Below, in pieces: positions 40,480-49,348 of a stretch of 64,000 nt of DNA (positions are counted from its first letter, which is position 1; each line of letters begins with the position of its first letter). The position numbers were made by a program, and so were the translations under genes. The notes beneath the pieces were generated by a model. It did no database searches. It was given only the letters and a program-made list of their open reading frames with translations, and was not told where the DNA came from. The DNA comes from Chloroflexota bacterium (lineage in GTDB: Bacteria > Chloroflexota > Dehalococcoidia > UBA2247 > RBG-13-53-26), in contig VGOM01000009.1 in NCBI GenBank assembly GCA_016875915.1, positions 1 to 64,000 on the forward strand. The letters run 5' to 3'.

Positions 40480-41424
40480 TCAGGCCTTCGCCGGCGCGGG
40501 ATTCACGTATTCTGACAGAAGCTCCGACGGAACCCGCTTCTCCAGTTCCGCGATGCTCCAGGGCTCCTCGATCTCCCAGTCCCGGGTGAACTTGTGGATG
40601 ATGGCCGGGTGGTTCCACACCCCGATGGTGGCCCTGGAGGCCACAAAGACGCAGCCGTTCACATTGGCCGCCGCGTCGCTGGCCAGGTAGGCCACGAAGG
40701 GAGCGAAGTGCTCCGGGTCGGCCCCCTCCCTCCTGGTCTCCTCCATCCCCTGCAGGCGTTCCTCCGAGATGAGGCCGGCCTCCATCCGCTTCTGCAGTCC
40801 CTGATCCTGGTCGTCTCCCACGCTCAGCCTGGTTCGCGCCCGCGGTGCGAAGGCATTGCAGGTCACCCCGTATCTGCCCATCTCCCTGGCCACGTCGTAG
40901 GTCAGGCTGACGATGCCGCCCTTGGCTGCGGCGTAGTTGGAGTGGCCCACGGTCCCGGCGTAGGCCTCGGAGGTGCAGTTGACGATCCGGCCGTACCTCT
41001 GCTGTCTCATGACCGCGCACGCGTGTCTGCAGAGGTTCCAGGTTCCCTTGAGGTGGACGGCCAGCACCCGGTCGAAATCCTCTTCCGACATGTTGAAGAT
41101 CATCCTGGGTCTGAGGATGCCGGCTATGTTGCACAGGATGTCCAGGCTGCCGAACCGGCTGACGCAGGCCCGGACCATCTCTTCGGTGGCCTTGAAGTCG
41201 GAGACATCGGCGGAGTATGCACTGGCCTCGACGCCGAGCTTGCGGCATTCCCCGGCCGTGTCTTCGGCGGGACCCTGGTCGCTGCCCGTCCCGTCCATGG
41301 CCACCCCCAGATCGCAGACCAGAACGTTGGCTCCCTCCCTGGCCAACGCCAGGGCCACTGCCCTGCCGATTCCCCTGCCGGCACCGGTCACCAGCGCACT
41401 TCTGCGCCTTAGCCTCTGCCCCAA
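40480..41424 (-). CDS. SDR family oxidoreductase, paralogue 3
   Basis: LVTGAGRGIGRAVALALAREGANVLVCDLG, NIAGILRPRMIFNMSEEDFDRVLAVHLKGTW, YAAAKGG. Confidence 0.95.
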   Translation of the reverse strand: MGQRLRRRSALVTGAGRGIGRAVALALAREGANVLVCDLGVAMDGTGSDQGPAEDTAGECRKLGVEASAYSADVSDFKATEEMVRACVSRFGSLDILCNIAGILRPRMIFNMSEEDFDRVLAVHLKGTWNLCRHACAVMRQQRYGRIVNCTSEAYAGTVGHSNYAAAKGGIVSLTYDVAREMGRYGVTCNAFAPRARTRLSVGDDQDQGLQKRMEAGLISEERLQGMEETRREGADPEHFAPFVAYLASDAAANVNGCVFVASRATIGVWNHPAIIHKFTRDWEIEEPWSIAELEKRVPSELLSEYVNPAPAKA

Positions 41425-41446
41425 CCTCTGGTCCCTCTGGTGGCTT

Positions 41447-41872
41447 CTACTTGGAGGGTACGGCTACCACGGCGGTCCCTGGGGTGATCCTCTGGCCGGC
41501 GGGATTCTCCACCCAGATCTCTGCCTCGACGAGATGCTGCCCGTCCTTGACGTACTTCTTGGTCACCTTCCCTTTGCAGAGCAGCTTCTCGCCCGGGAAA
41601 GCGTTGCCGCGGTACTGGACGCTGATCTTCTTGATCTCGCCCTTGGGCCCGATCCAGTCGGTCAGCAGTTGGGTCAGATAGGCGGCCTCCAGCCTGCCGT
41701 GGACCAGCACATTGGGGAACCCCATGGACTTGGCGAACTCCTTGTCGTAGTGCAGCTCGAAGAAGTCACCCGAAGCCCCGGCCCACTGCACCAGCGTTCG
41801 GGTGGTGGGGGTCTTCTCCAGCGTGGGGATATCGGCGCCTTCGTGGATGTCTTCGTAGTGGATCTGTGCCAT
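41447..41872 (-). CDS. MaoC-type dehydratase/hydratase (C-terminal-type hot-dog)
   Basis: WAGASGDFFELHYDKEFAKSMGFPNVLVHGRLEAAYLTQLLTDW. Confidence 0.92.
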   Translation of the reverse strand: MAQIHYEDIHEGADIPTLEKTPTTRTLVQWAGASGDFFELHYDKEFAKSMGFPNVLVHGRLEAAYLTQLLTDWIGPKGEIKKISVQYRGNAFPGEKLLCKGKVTKKYVKDGQHLVEAEIWVENPAGQRITPGTAVVAVPSK

Positions 41873-41896
41873 ATCTCCTCTCTAGCCTCCTTCTCT

Positions 41897-42322
41897 CTAG
41901 TAGGTCATGATGGTGTTGGTGCTCACGGCCACGGTCTCACCCTTCTGGTTCTTGTGGGTTGACCGGTAGACCATCAGGGCGCGGGGCCCCTTGTCGCTGG
42001 ACTTGTCCTGAAGCTCGACGAATTCGTGTGAAGTGTGGATGACGTCGCCCTTCTTGATCGGCTTCACGAACTCCCAGTCGGCTCCCCCGGCCACGCTTCT
42101 CTTGAAGGGCAGCGGCACGCCCAGGAGCATGGCACCGCTGCTGATCATGGCGGTGGTCACCAGGCCGGGAGGGGCAATCCCCACCTTCCACTGGGGATTG
42201 GCGTCGCCGATGCACTCGCAGTAGGCTCTGATCACGGTCCCGTCGATCTCCATCGACTCCTCTCGCTTCCTGCCGATGTGGGACCTCACCTCATCCAGTG
42301 TCGCCAGTTTCTTCTCGGTCAT
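41897..42322 (-). CDS. MaoC-like N-terminal-type (FAS1-type) dehydratase domain protein
   Basis: VIRAYCECIGDANPQWKVGIAPPGLVTTAM...GADWEFVKPIKKGDVIHTSHEFVEL; ATG 42322 preceded by AAGGAGGG. Confidence 0.9.
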   Translation of the reverse strand: MTEKKLATLDEVRSHIGRKREESMEIDGTVIRAYCECIGDANPQWKVGIAPPGLVTTAMISSGAMLLGVPLPFKRSVAGGADWEFVKPIKKGDVIHTSHEFVELQDKSSDKGPRALMVYRSTHKNQKGETVAVSTNTIMTY

Positions 42323-42468
42323 AGACCCTCCTTGTCCAGACGATTGTGCTGCAAGAAAAGGATATCTGAAAGCCCGTTGGTAAGTCAAAACTGTTCGCGT
42401 TGCCGCAACCATCCTGTGTGATAGACGGGATGGCCCCGGACGGCCGTGCTCCGGGGGCTGGCTCCCGG

Positions 42469-43167
42469 CTAGAACTCCACGCCGAACAGGCGGAGGAGGT
42501 AGGACAGCAGTCCGTAGCCCACCAGGGCGATGACCGTCCACTTGACGGTCTTCCCGGCCCAGACGATGAGGAAGAACTTCCACGCCGGGAAGCGCAATGC
42601 CCCGGCGGTAGCCCCGATCACGCTGAAGAAGGGATTGAACACCGCCGATGAGAGGAACAGGGCCAGGGCCCCTCGGGTCCTGATCCATTTCTCCAGCTGG
42701 TAGTACAGACCCTCGGTATTGCCGGTGATGGTGGACCGGCCCTTGATGAAGAAGGCGTGGCCGCTGCGCCCTGCGAAGTAACCCACCAGCTCGCCCATGG
42801 CCTCGCCCACGCCGGCGGTCAGGCCGACCAGGAACGGATTCAGCACGCCGCCCAGGGCGAACATCACCGGAACGCTGGGGACGAAGGCAATCACCGTGGC
42901 GGAAGCCGTCAGGCTGATCAGGAACACCCCCAGGTAGCCGTACTGCTGGAAGTCGGCGATGTGCTCCCTGAAGACCACTATGGACACGGTGGTGCCGGTG
43001 ATCAGCAGGGCTGCCACCACAAACCACTGCCAGCGCTCCTTGAACCAGTGCCGCTTCTTCCCGGGGGTGGAGCTGACAGCCTGGGTGTCATGGGCGCCCT
43101 GAGTCTGCCCGGCAGCCTGGCTGTCCTGACCGCCTGTTACCGGGGTATCCTGGTTTGTCTGATCCAT
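42469..43167 (-). CDS. VTT-domain (DedA/TVP38-like) membrane protein
   Basis: YGYLGVFLISLTASATVIAFVPSVPVMFALGGVLNPFLVGLTAGVGEAMGELVGYFAGRSG. Confidence 0.85.
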   Translation of the reverse strand: MDQTNQDTPVTGGQDSQAAGQTQGAHDTQAVSSTPGKKRHWFKERWQWFVVAALLITGTTVSIVVFREHIADFQQYGYLGVFLISLTASATVIAFVPSVPVMFALGGVLNPFLVGLTAGVGEAMGELVGYFAGRSGHAFFIKGRSTITGNTEGLYYQLEKWIRTRGALALFLSSAVFNPFFSVIGATAGALRFPAWKFFLIVWAGKTVKWTVIALVGYGLLSYLLRLFGVEF

Positions 43168-43344
43168 TGCCTCGCCTATGGACGCCTCATCCCAATAGAG
43201 GGCGCTGGCCCGGACCTGCCGCAATCGCCCAAGCCCCCGCCCGCTGCGTCGGAGGCTTCGCTCCGGGCTGCCGAATTATAGTCCACACTGCTTCCCCATT
43301 CCACCGCGCCATCGATGCCGCCATGCCCGGGGTCGGCACTATCC

Positions 43345-43947
43345 CTACAGAAACGGTATGAAATCCGACAGCTCGGTGAAGAAGTAGATGATGATCACAT
43401 ACTTGGGAAACTTGCCCAGGAAGCAGGCCAGGAGGAACTTCGATGCCCGCATCCGCGAGGCTCCCGCCACCAGCCCGGCCATATCGAAGGGTATGATCGG
43501 CTGAAAGGCCAGGGCCGATATGGCCCACATTCCATAGCGCTTCACCCACCCCGTCACTCTATCATAGGCCTCGGGGTACTCCTTGAAGAGCACCTGCTTC
43601 CCCAGTGAGCCGGCATAGTAGCCACCGAGTTCCCCCAGGGTCCCCCCCGCCGCGCCAAACAGGGCAATCAGGGCCGGATGGTACATCTTGGCCGCGGCCA
43701 GCATGATGGCCGTGCCCACCGAGACCGGGGCCAGCACCGTCAGGTTCGACAGCAGGTTGGTGGCGAAGACGATGAGGTAGGCCAGCCAGGCGAAGGACTC
43801 AAGCTCATCCTCGAGAGGCGCCAGGAGCCAATCGAACAGCCATGCCAGAGCGAAGCTGAAGATGAGGAGGATGACCAGCAGTATCCCCAGTTTCACCCAT
43901 CTGTTCTTCCTCAGCTTGCCTAGCCTGTCCGGGTGTTCTGCTCTCAT
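43345..43947 (-). CDS. VTT-domain (DedA/TVP38-like) membrane protein
   Basis: NLTVLAPVSVGTAIMLAAAKMYHPALIALFGAAGGTLGELGGYYAGSLG; FQPIIPFDMAGLVAGASRM. Confidence 0.85.
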   Translation of the reverse strand: MRAEHPDRLGKLRKNRWVKLGILLVILLIFSFALAWLFDWLLAPLEDELESFAWLAYLIVFATNLLSNLTVLAPVSVGTAIMLAAAKMYHPALIALFGAAGGTLGELGGYYAGSLGKQVLFKEYPEAYDRVTGWVKRYGMWAISALAFQPIIPFDMAGLVAGASRMRASKFLLACFLGKFPKYVIIIYFFTELSDFIPFL

Positions 43948-44066
43948 CTCTTCGAGGCCGTCGCTGCTTGCGTCCTATCATAGCAGCAGCGGACACGGGG
44001 CACAAAGCGGCGTGCTCAACAGGTCCCCGCTGCCGGTGGCCGGTTTGGCGTTCGGCGCCGAAGCGA

Positions 44067-44075
44067 TGCTATAAT
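44067..44075 (+). promoter_or_regulatory. extended -10 promoter element upstream of MoxR gene
   Basis: TGCTATAAT. Confidence 0.55.
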
Positions 44076-44157
44076 GAATCCTTGTGTTGCCGGCCGGACC
44101 CGCCGCTGCGGATGCCTGACGGCCCTGCAGCCGAGTAACGTCTCTTGGAGGTTCACA

Positions 44158-45030
44158 TTGGCCAACAGTGACTTTGACAGGTTCCAGGGAAGCGCCGACT
44201 ACGTTACCGACGAGGCTCTGCGAAATGCCGTCAATGTGGCCATCGCCCTGAAGAAACCCCTGCTGGTCCGCGGCGAGCCCGGCACGGGCAAGACCATGCT
44301 GGCCCACAGCATTGCCAGGGGACTGAGCAAGCGTCTCCTCATCTGGAACATCAAGTCGACCACCAAGGCCCAGGAGGGGCTCTACGTCTATGATACTGTT
44401 CAGCGGCTGAACGACAGCCGCTTCGGTGACAAGGACGTGTCCGACATCAGCCGCTACATCAAACTGGGCAAGCTGGGCCAGGCCTTCATCTCCGAGGAGC
44501 AGGTGGTGCTGCTCATCGACGAGGTGGACAAGGCCGATCTGGAGTTCCCCAACGACCTGCTCAATGAGCTGGACGAGATGACCTTCTACATCGCCGAGAC
44601 CAACGTCACCATCAAGGCGGTCCACCGTCCCGTGGTGATCATCACCAGCAATGCCGAGAAGGAGCTTCCCGACGCCTTCCTCAGACGCTGCGTCTTCCAC
44701 TATATCGAGTTCCCCGATCCCACCCTGATGGAGGAGATCGTCAGGGTCCACTTCCCCGATATCCAGGGGAACCTCCTCCGTGAGGGAATGAAGACCTTCT
44801 ACCTGATGAGAGGGATGGACGACCTCCGCAAGAAACCGTCAACTTCGGAGCTGATAGACTGGCTCCAGTGCCTCATGGCCGGTGGTGTGTCCCACGATCG
44901 CGTTCTCAAGGAAGTGCCCTTCGTGGGGACACTGCTGAAGAAGGAAGTGGACTACGACTACTTCGTGTCCCGGTACATGAACAAGCAGCGGCCGGGGCGC
45001 AAGGCTGACGTCTACCAGATGCTGCACTGA
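44158..45030 (+). CDS. MoxR-type AAA ATPase
   Basis: PLLVRGEPGTGKTMLAHSIARGL, VVLLIDEVDKADLEFPNDLLNELDEM, FLRRCVFHYIEFPD; TTG start preceded by GGAGG. Confidence 0.92.
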   Translation: MANSDFDRFQGSADYVTDEALRNAVNVAIALKKPLLVRGEPGTGKTMLAHSIARGLSKRLLIWNIKSTTKAQEGLYVYDTVQRLNDSRFGDKDVSDISRYIKLGKLGQAFISEEQVVLLIDEVDKADLEFPNDLLNELDEMTFYIAETNVTIKAVHRPVVIITSNAEKELPDAFLRRCVFHYIEFPDPTLMEEIVRVHFPDIQGNLLREGMKTFYLMRGMDDLRKKPSTSELIDWLQCLMAGGVSHDRVLKEVPFVGTLLKKEVDYDYFVSRYMNKQRPGRKADVYQMLH

Positions 45031-45048
45031 TCTCCGGCTAGGCCGCCT

Positions 45049-46218
45049 ATGTTCACCGACTTCTTCTACCTCCTGAGGAAGAAACGGGTCCCCGTGTCCT
45101 TCACGGAATGGATGACCCTGATGGAGGCCCTCTCGCAGGGGTTGGCCACCAACCTGGACGACTTCTACTACCTGGCCCGGGCCACCCTGGTGAAGAGCGA
45201 GGCCTACTTCGACCAGTACGACGTCGCCTTCCAGGAGTACTTCAAAGGCATTCAGGGACCGGCGGACATCACCGACATGATCCGGGAGTGGCTCAAGGAC
45301 CCCCTGGACAAGATGGGCCTGACCGAAGAGGAGCGGGCCATGTTCGACATGATGGACCTCGACGAGCTTCTCCGTGAGTTCGAGAAACGGCTGGCGGAGC
45401 AGACGGAACAGCACGACGGAGGCAACTACTGGATCGGCCGGGGAGGGACCAGTCCCTTCGGACACTCGGGCTCCCATCCCGCCGGGGTGCGGGTGGGTGG
45501 CCAGTCACGGGGAAGGGGGGCCATACAGATCGCCCAGGAGCGCCGGTTCCGCAACTACCGCAGCGATCTCACCCTGGACGTGCGCCAGGTCAAGATCGCG
45601 CTGAGGCGGGTGCGGCAGCTCAGCCGCATCGGCGCCGAGGATGAGCTGGACCTGGACAGGACCATCGACGCCACGGCCAGGAACGCCGGCGACATCGAGC
45701 TGCTCTGGATGCGCAGCCGGAAGAACGCCGTCAAGCTGCTGCTGTTGATGGACGTCGGCGGTTCCATGGAACCCTTCGCCGAGCTGTGCAGTCTGCTCTT
45801 CTCGGCGGCCCACACAAGCTCCCACTTCAAGGACTTCCAGTACTACTACTTCCACAACTGCATCTACGAGAACGTCTATCGTGACGTGGAGACCCAGGAG
45901 CAGGTGGCCACCGAGCACTTGCTGCGCACCCTGGAGCCGGACTACAAGGTCATCCTGGTGGGCGACGCCCGGATGGCCATCTCCGAGCTGACCGAGCGGT
46001 TCGGGGCCATCTACTACTACCAGCGCAACGACACCCCGGGCGTCCTTTGGCTGAAGCGGATCGCTGATCACTTCACCCACTGCATCTGGCTCAATCCGGA
46101 GGGGGCCCACTACTGGAACCACCCCACGGTGTCCATGATCGGCAGGCTGTTCCCCATGTACGGACTGAACATCGACGGCATCGGCGACGGCGTGAAGAAG
46201 TTGGTCAGCAAGAGGTGA
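45049..46218 (+). CDS. VWA domain (CoxE-like) protein
   Basis: Downstream of MoxR; VKLLLLMDVGGSMEPFAELCSLLFSAAHT; LVGDARMAISELTERFG. Confidence 0.88.
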   Translation: MFTDFFYLLRKKRVPVSFTEWMTLMEALSQGLATNLDDFYYLARATLVKSEAYFDQYDVAFQEYFKGIQGPADITDMIREWLKDPLDKMGLTEEERAMFDMMDLDELLREFEKRLAEQTEQHDGGNYWIGRGGTSPFGHSGSHPAGVRVGGQSRGRGAIQIAQERRFRNYRSDLTLDVRQVKIALRRVRQLSRIGAEDELDLDRTIDATARNAGDIELLWMRSRKNAVKLLLLMDVGGSMEPFAELCSLLFSAAHTSSHFKDFQYYYFHNCIYENVYRDVETQEQVATEHLLRTLEPDYKVILVGDARMAISELTERFGAIYYYQRNDTPGVLWLKRIADHFTHCIWLNPEGAHYWNHPTVSMIGRLFPMYGLNIDGIGDGVKKLVSKR

Positions 46219-46227
46219 GTTCCGTCC

Positions 46228-47250
46228 ATGACTGACGCCCCGTCCGGCCGCGGCCGCAGCAGCCCGCCAGGCATCTGGCGGACCAGGATCACCGAGATGC
46301 TGGGGATCGAGTACCCCATCATCGAGGGCGCCTTCGGCACCTTCGGCACCTCGGCCCTGGCTGCCCCTGTCTCTGAAGCCGGCGGGCTGGGAATGATCAC
46401 CGCCACCGCCCTGCGCACCCCCGAGGGACTGCGCCAGGACATCCGCCGGGCCCGATCTCTCACCGGCAAGCCCATCGGCGTGAACCTGACCGTCATGACC
46501 TGCCCCGGCATCGACGAGATGTGTCAGGTGGTCATCGAGGAAGGCATCCCCGTCGTGGAGACCGCCTCCTACCGGGCCGATGCCTATGGCAAGCGACTGC
46601 AGGCCGCCGGCGTCAAGTGGATCCACAAGGTGGCCACCGTCAAGCACGCGCTGGCCGCCGAGCAGCAGGGCGTTGACGCCGTGGTCATCGTCGGACTGGA
46701 GGGTGCCGGATTCAAGAGCATCCTGCAGCTTCCCACGCTGGTCTCCATCCCCTGGGCGGTGAAGCAGTTGAAGATCCCGGTGATCGCCGCCGGCGGCATC
46801 GGCGACGGCCGCGGCTTCATGGCCGCTCTGGCCATGGGCGCCGAGGCGGTCTACCTGGGCACTGCCTTCATGGCTACCCGGGAGTGCCCCATCTCGGAGC
46901 GCCACAAGCAGTCCATGGCCGCCGCGGACCCCACCGAGCCCCGGTACCGGGAGCGCTGTCTGGCCCCGCCCCGGCCCGAGGAGTTGGCCCGGGTCATGGC
47001 GGAGAGGGACTCCGAGCCGGTGGACAGTTGGCTGAGGAAGCTGGAGAGGGTCATGCTCAAGGATCCGGCCGATGTCCCCGATCTGATGGGGGACGGCCTG
47101 ACCGAGGAGGCTGTGGAGGAGGAGATACTGCGCAGCCTGCCCGGATCGCTGGCCGTGGCCGCCATCGACAGAGTGGTCAGCGTCAGGGAACTGATGGAGA
47201 ACATGATCAGCGAGGCTGAGGACATCCGGCGCCGCTGGTCCATCTGCTAG
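46228..47250 (+). CDS. nitronate monooxygenase / FabK-like flavoprotein
   Basis: EMLGIEYPIIEGAFG, ALAAPVSEAGGLGMITA, VIAAGGIGDGRGFMAALAMGAEAVYLGTAFMATREC. Confidence 0.93.
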   Translation: MTDAPSGRGRSSPPGIWRTRITEMLGIEYPIIEGAFGTFGTSALAAPVSEAGGLGMITATALRTPEGLRQDIRRARSLTGKPIGVNLTVMTCPGIDEMCQVVIEEGIPVVETASYRADAYGKRLQAAGVKWIHKVATVKHALAAEQQGVDAVVIVGLEGAGFKSILQLPTLVSIPWAVKQLKIPVIAAGGIGDGRGFMAALAMGAEAVYLGTAFMATRECPISERHKQSMAAADPTEPRYRERCLAPPRPEELARVMAERDSEPVDSWLRKLERVMLKDPADVPDLMGDGLTEEAVEEEILRSLPGSLAVAAIDRVVSVRELMENMISEAEDIRRRWSIC

Positions 47251-47263
47251 AGAGGAAGTGAGT

Positions 47264-47704
47264 ATGCAACCGAAGGGCGTCAACAGGGTGGTCATCGCCG
47301 TCAAGGACATCGACGGGGCCGTGGAGAAGTACACCAGGCTCCTGGGCGGCACCTTTCACGACTTGAGCACTGGCGCCGAGCCCTATGGGGCCAGGGTATT
47401 CATCAACTGGGAAGCCGGCATCGAGCTGTGCTCGCCGCTGCCCGGCCGCAACAGCTACATCGAGCAGATCATCAGCAAGCGGGGAGAGGGTCTGATGGGG
47501 GTGGTGTTCTGCGTCGATGACGTGGACGAAGCACACGCCAGGGCCAAGGAACTGGGCATTGGCATCGTGGCTCTCATCGAGTATGACCGGGACTACATCG
47601 AGCAGCATCTCGGCGGCAGATTCAGGAAGTACAAGGAATACATGCTGAAGTCAGGGGATCTGCACGGCGTCGGGGCCATCGTGGGCCAGATCGAGCCCAA
47701 ATAG
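47264..47704 (+). CDS. VOC (glyoxalase) superfamily protein
   Basis: VNRVVIAVKDIDGAVEKYTRLLGGTF...GIELCSPL...FCVDDVDEAHARAKELGI. Confidence 0.8.
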   Translation: MQPKGVNRVVIAVKDIDGAVEKYTRLLGGTFHDLSTGAEPYGARVFINWEAGIELCSPLPGRNSYIEQIISKRGEGLMGVVFCVDDVDEAHARAKELGIGIVALIEYDRDYIEQHLGGRFRKYKEYMLKSGDLHGVGAIVGQIEPK

Positions 47705-47719
47705 CCCGTCATTTCTGAA

Positions 47720-47757
47720 TGTCATCCGCCTCTGGCAGATCCAGGGCAGGGGAGAGG
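47720..47757 (+). repeat. REP-like palindromic repeat (GTCATCCGCCTCTGGCAGATCCAGGG variant)
   Basis: Shares GTCAT-hairpin-ATCCAGGG layout and G-rich tail with other copies. Confidence 0.6.
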
Positions 47758-47786
47758 GCCGCGATCAACTTCTGAGTCTGCTGATC

Positions 47787-47815
47787 TTGCCCGCCCTGTG
47801 TCAACTTGACATAAT
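47787..47815 (+). promoter_or_regulatory. promoter with overlapping 13-bp palindrome
   Basis: TTGCCC-N17-CATAAT with TG at extended -10; TGTCAACTTGACA palindrome 47799-47811. Confidence 0.6.
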
Positions 47816-47835
47816 ACCATCCTGGAGGTTGAGCC

Positions 47836-49260
47836 ATGAGAGAGCCATCCCAACTGCTCATCAACGGCCAGTTGGTCCCCGGCGAGGGCGGCACCCGGGT
47901 CAACGCCAGCCCCTTCGGCGGTGAGGCTGTCGCCGAGGTCGCTCTGGCCAGTCCCGTCCAGGTGGAGGCAGCCCTGTCCGCAGCGCGGACGGCCTTCCAG
48001 AGCTACCGCCGCGTCCCTGCCCACAAGAGGAGCGAGATGCTGCTCAAGGCCGGCAGTCTCATCGCCGCCAGCGGTGAGGAAATCGCCCGAACCATCACCC
48101 TGGAGAACGGCAAGCCCATCAGGTCGGCCCGGGCCGAGGTCAGCCGGGCTGTGACCACCTTCAACCTGGCGGCGGCCGAGGCCGGCCGCATCGGCGGTGA
48201 GATCGTGCCCGCGGACGCCGTGCCCGGCTCAGGCGAGCGCCTGGCCTTCTACACCCGCCAGCCCATCGGGGTGGTGTGCGCCATCACCCCCTTCAACTTC
48301 CCCCTCAATCTGGCCGTTCACAAGGTGGCTCCCGCCCTGGCCGCGGGCAACACCGTGGTCCTCAAGCCCTCGTCGCAGACCCCACTGACGGCCTGCCTCC
48401 TGGGCCGGATCATGATGCAGGCCGGCTTTCCCGCTGGGAGCATCAATGTGGTCCCCTGCGACAAGGAGACCGCCGACCTGCTGGTGACCAGCCCTCAGGC
48501 GGCCATGGTCAGCTTCACCGGCAGCGCCGCCGTGGGCCGGCTCATCCGGGACAGGGTCGGACTGAAGAGGGTCACCCTGGAGCTGGGCTCCAACTCCAGC
48601 AACATCGTCACCGAGCACGCCGACCTCGAGCGGGCCGCCGCCTCCTGTGTGGTCGGCGGCTACACCTACGCCGGCCAGGTCTGCATCTCCGTTCAGCGCG
48701 TCTACGTCCAGGAGTCGGTCATGGACGCCTTCCTGGGCCTCTTCCTGCCCAGGGTCAGAGCCCTCAAGACCGGCGATCCCCTGGAGGAGAGCACGGACGT
48801 CGGGCCGCTGGTCTCCGATGAGGCTGCCGAGCGGGTGGCCGCCTGGCTGGCTGAAGCCAGGGCCGGCGGGGCCAAGGTGCTGGCCGGAGGCACCATGAAT
48901 GGCCGGATGATGGCCCCCACTGTCCTCTCCGACGTGCGACCGGAGATGAAGGTGGTCTGCGAGGAGGTGTTCGCCCCCCTGGTCAGCCTCATGCCGTACC
49001 AGCGTTTCGAGGAGGCCATTGCCCTGGCCAACGATTCCCGGTATGGACTCAATGCCGGCGTGTTCACTCAGGATCTGGGGGAAGCCCTCAGTGCGGTGAG
49101 AGATCTCGAGGTGGGGTCGGTGATCATCAACGATAGCTCCGCCTACCGCGCCGACCATATGCCCTACGGAGGAGTCAAGGACAGCGGCCTGGGGCGGGAG
49201 GGGGTCAGGTTCGCTGTGGACGAGATGACCGAGGTCAAGGCCGCGGTCATCAGGTTCTAG
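47836..49260 (+). CDS. aldehyde dehydrogenase family protein
   Basis: TPFNFPLNLAVHKVAPALAAGNTVVLKPSSQTPLT, FTGSAAVGRLI, TLELGSNSSNIV, GYTYAGQVCISVQRVYV. Confidence 0.96.
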   Translation: MREPSQLLINGQLVPGEGGTRVNASPFGGEAVAEVALASPVQVEAALSAARTAFQSYRRVPAHKRSEMLLKAGSLIAASGEEIARTITLENGKPIRSARAEVSRAVTTFNLAAAEAGRIGGEIVPADAVPGSGERLAFYTRQPIGVVCAITPFNFPLNLAVHKVAPALAAGNTVVLKPSSQTPLTACLLGRIMMQAGFPAGSINVVPCDKETADLLVTSPQAAMVSFTGSAAVGRLIRDRVGLKRVTLELGSNSSNIVTEHADLERAAASCVVGGYTYAGQVCISVQRVYVQESVMDAFLGLFLPRVRALKTGDPLEESTDVGPLVSDEAAERVAAWLAEARAGGAKVLAGGTMNGRMMAPTVLSDVRPEMKVVCEEVFAPLVSLMPYQRFEEAIALANDSRYGLNAGVFTQDLGEALSAVRDLEVGSVIINDSSAYRADHMPYGGVKDSGLGREGVRFAVDEMTEVKAAVIRF

Positions 49261-49348
49261 AGGGGAGTGGCCACCGCAGGCATCTCCGTGATACAAATAC
49301 CGGTCAGGGTACCATCGCGCCCGGTCTACGGCAGCAAGCGAAGGGGCT

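Noticed and set aside
45505-47352. 615-aa minus-strand ORF over the VWA and nitronate monooxygenase genes
   Set aside because: Antisense shadow ORF with Leu/Gly/His/Asp-biased composition and no recognisable motif.
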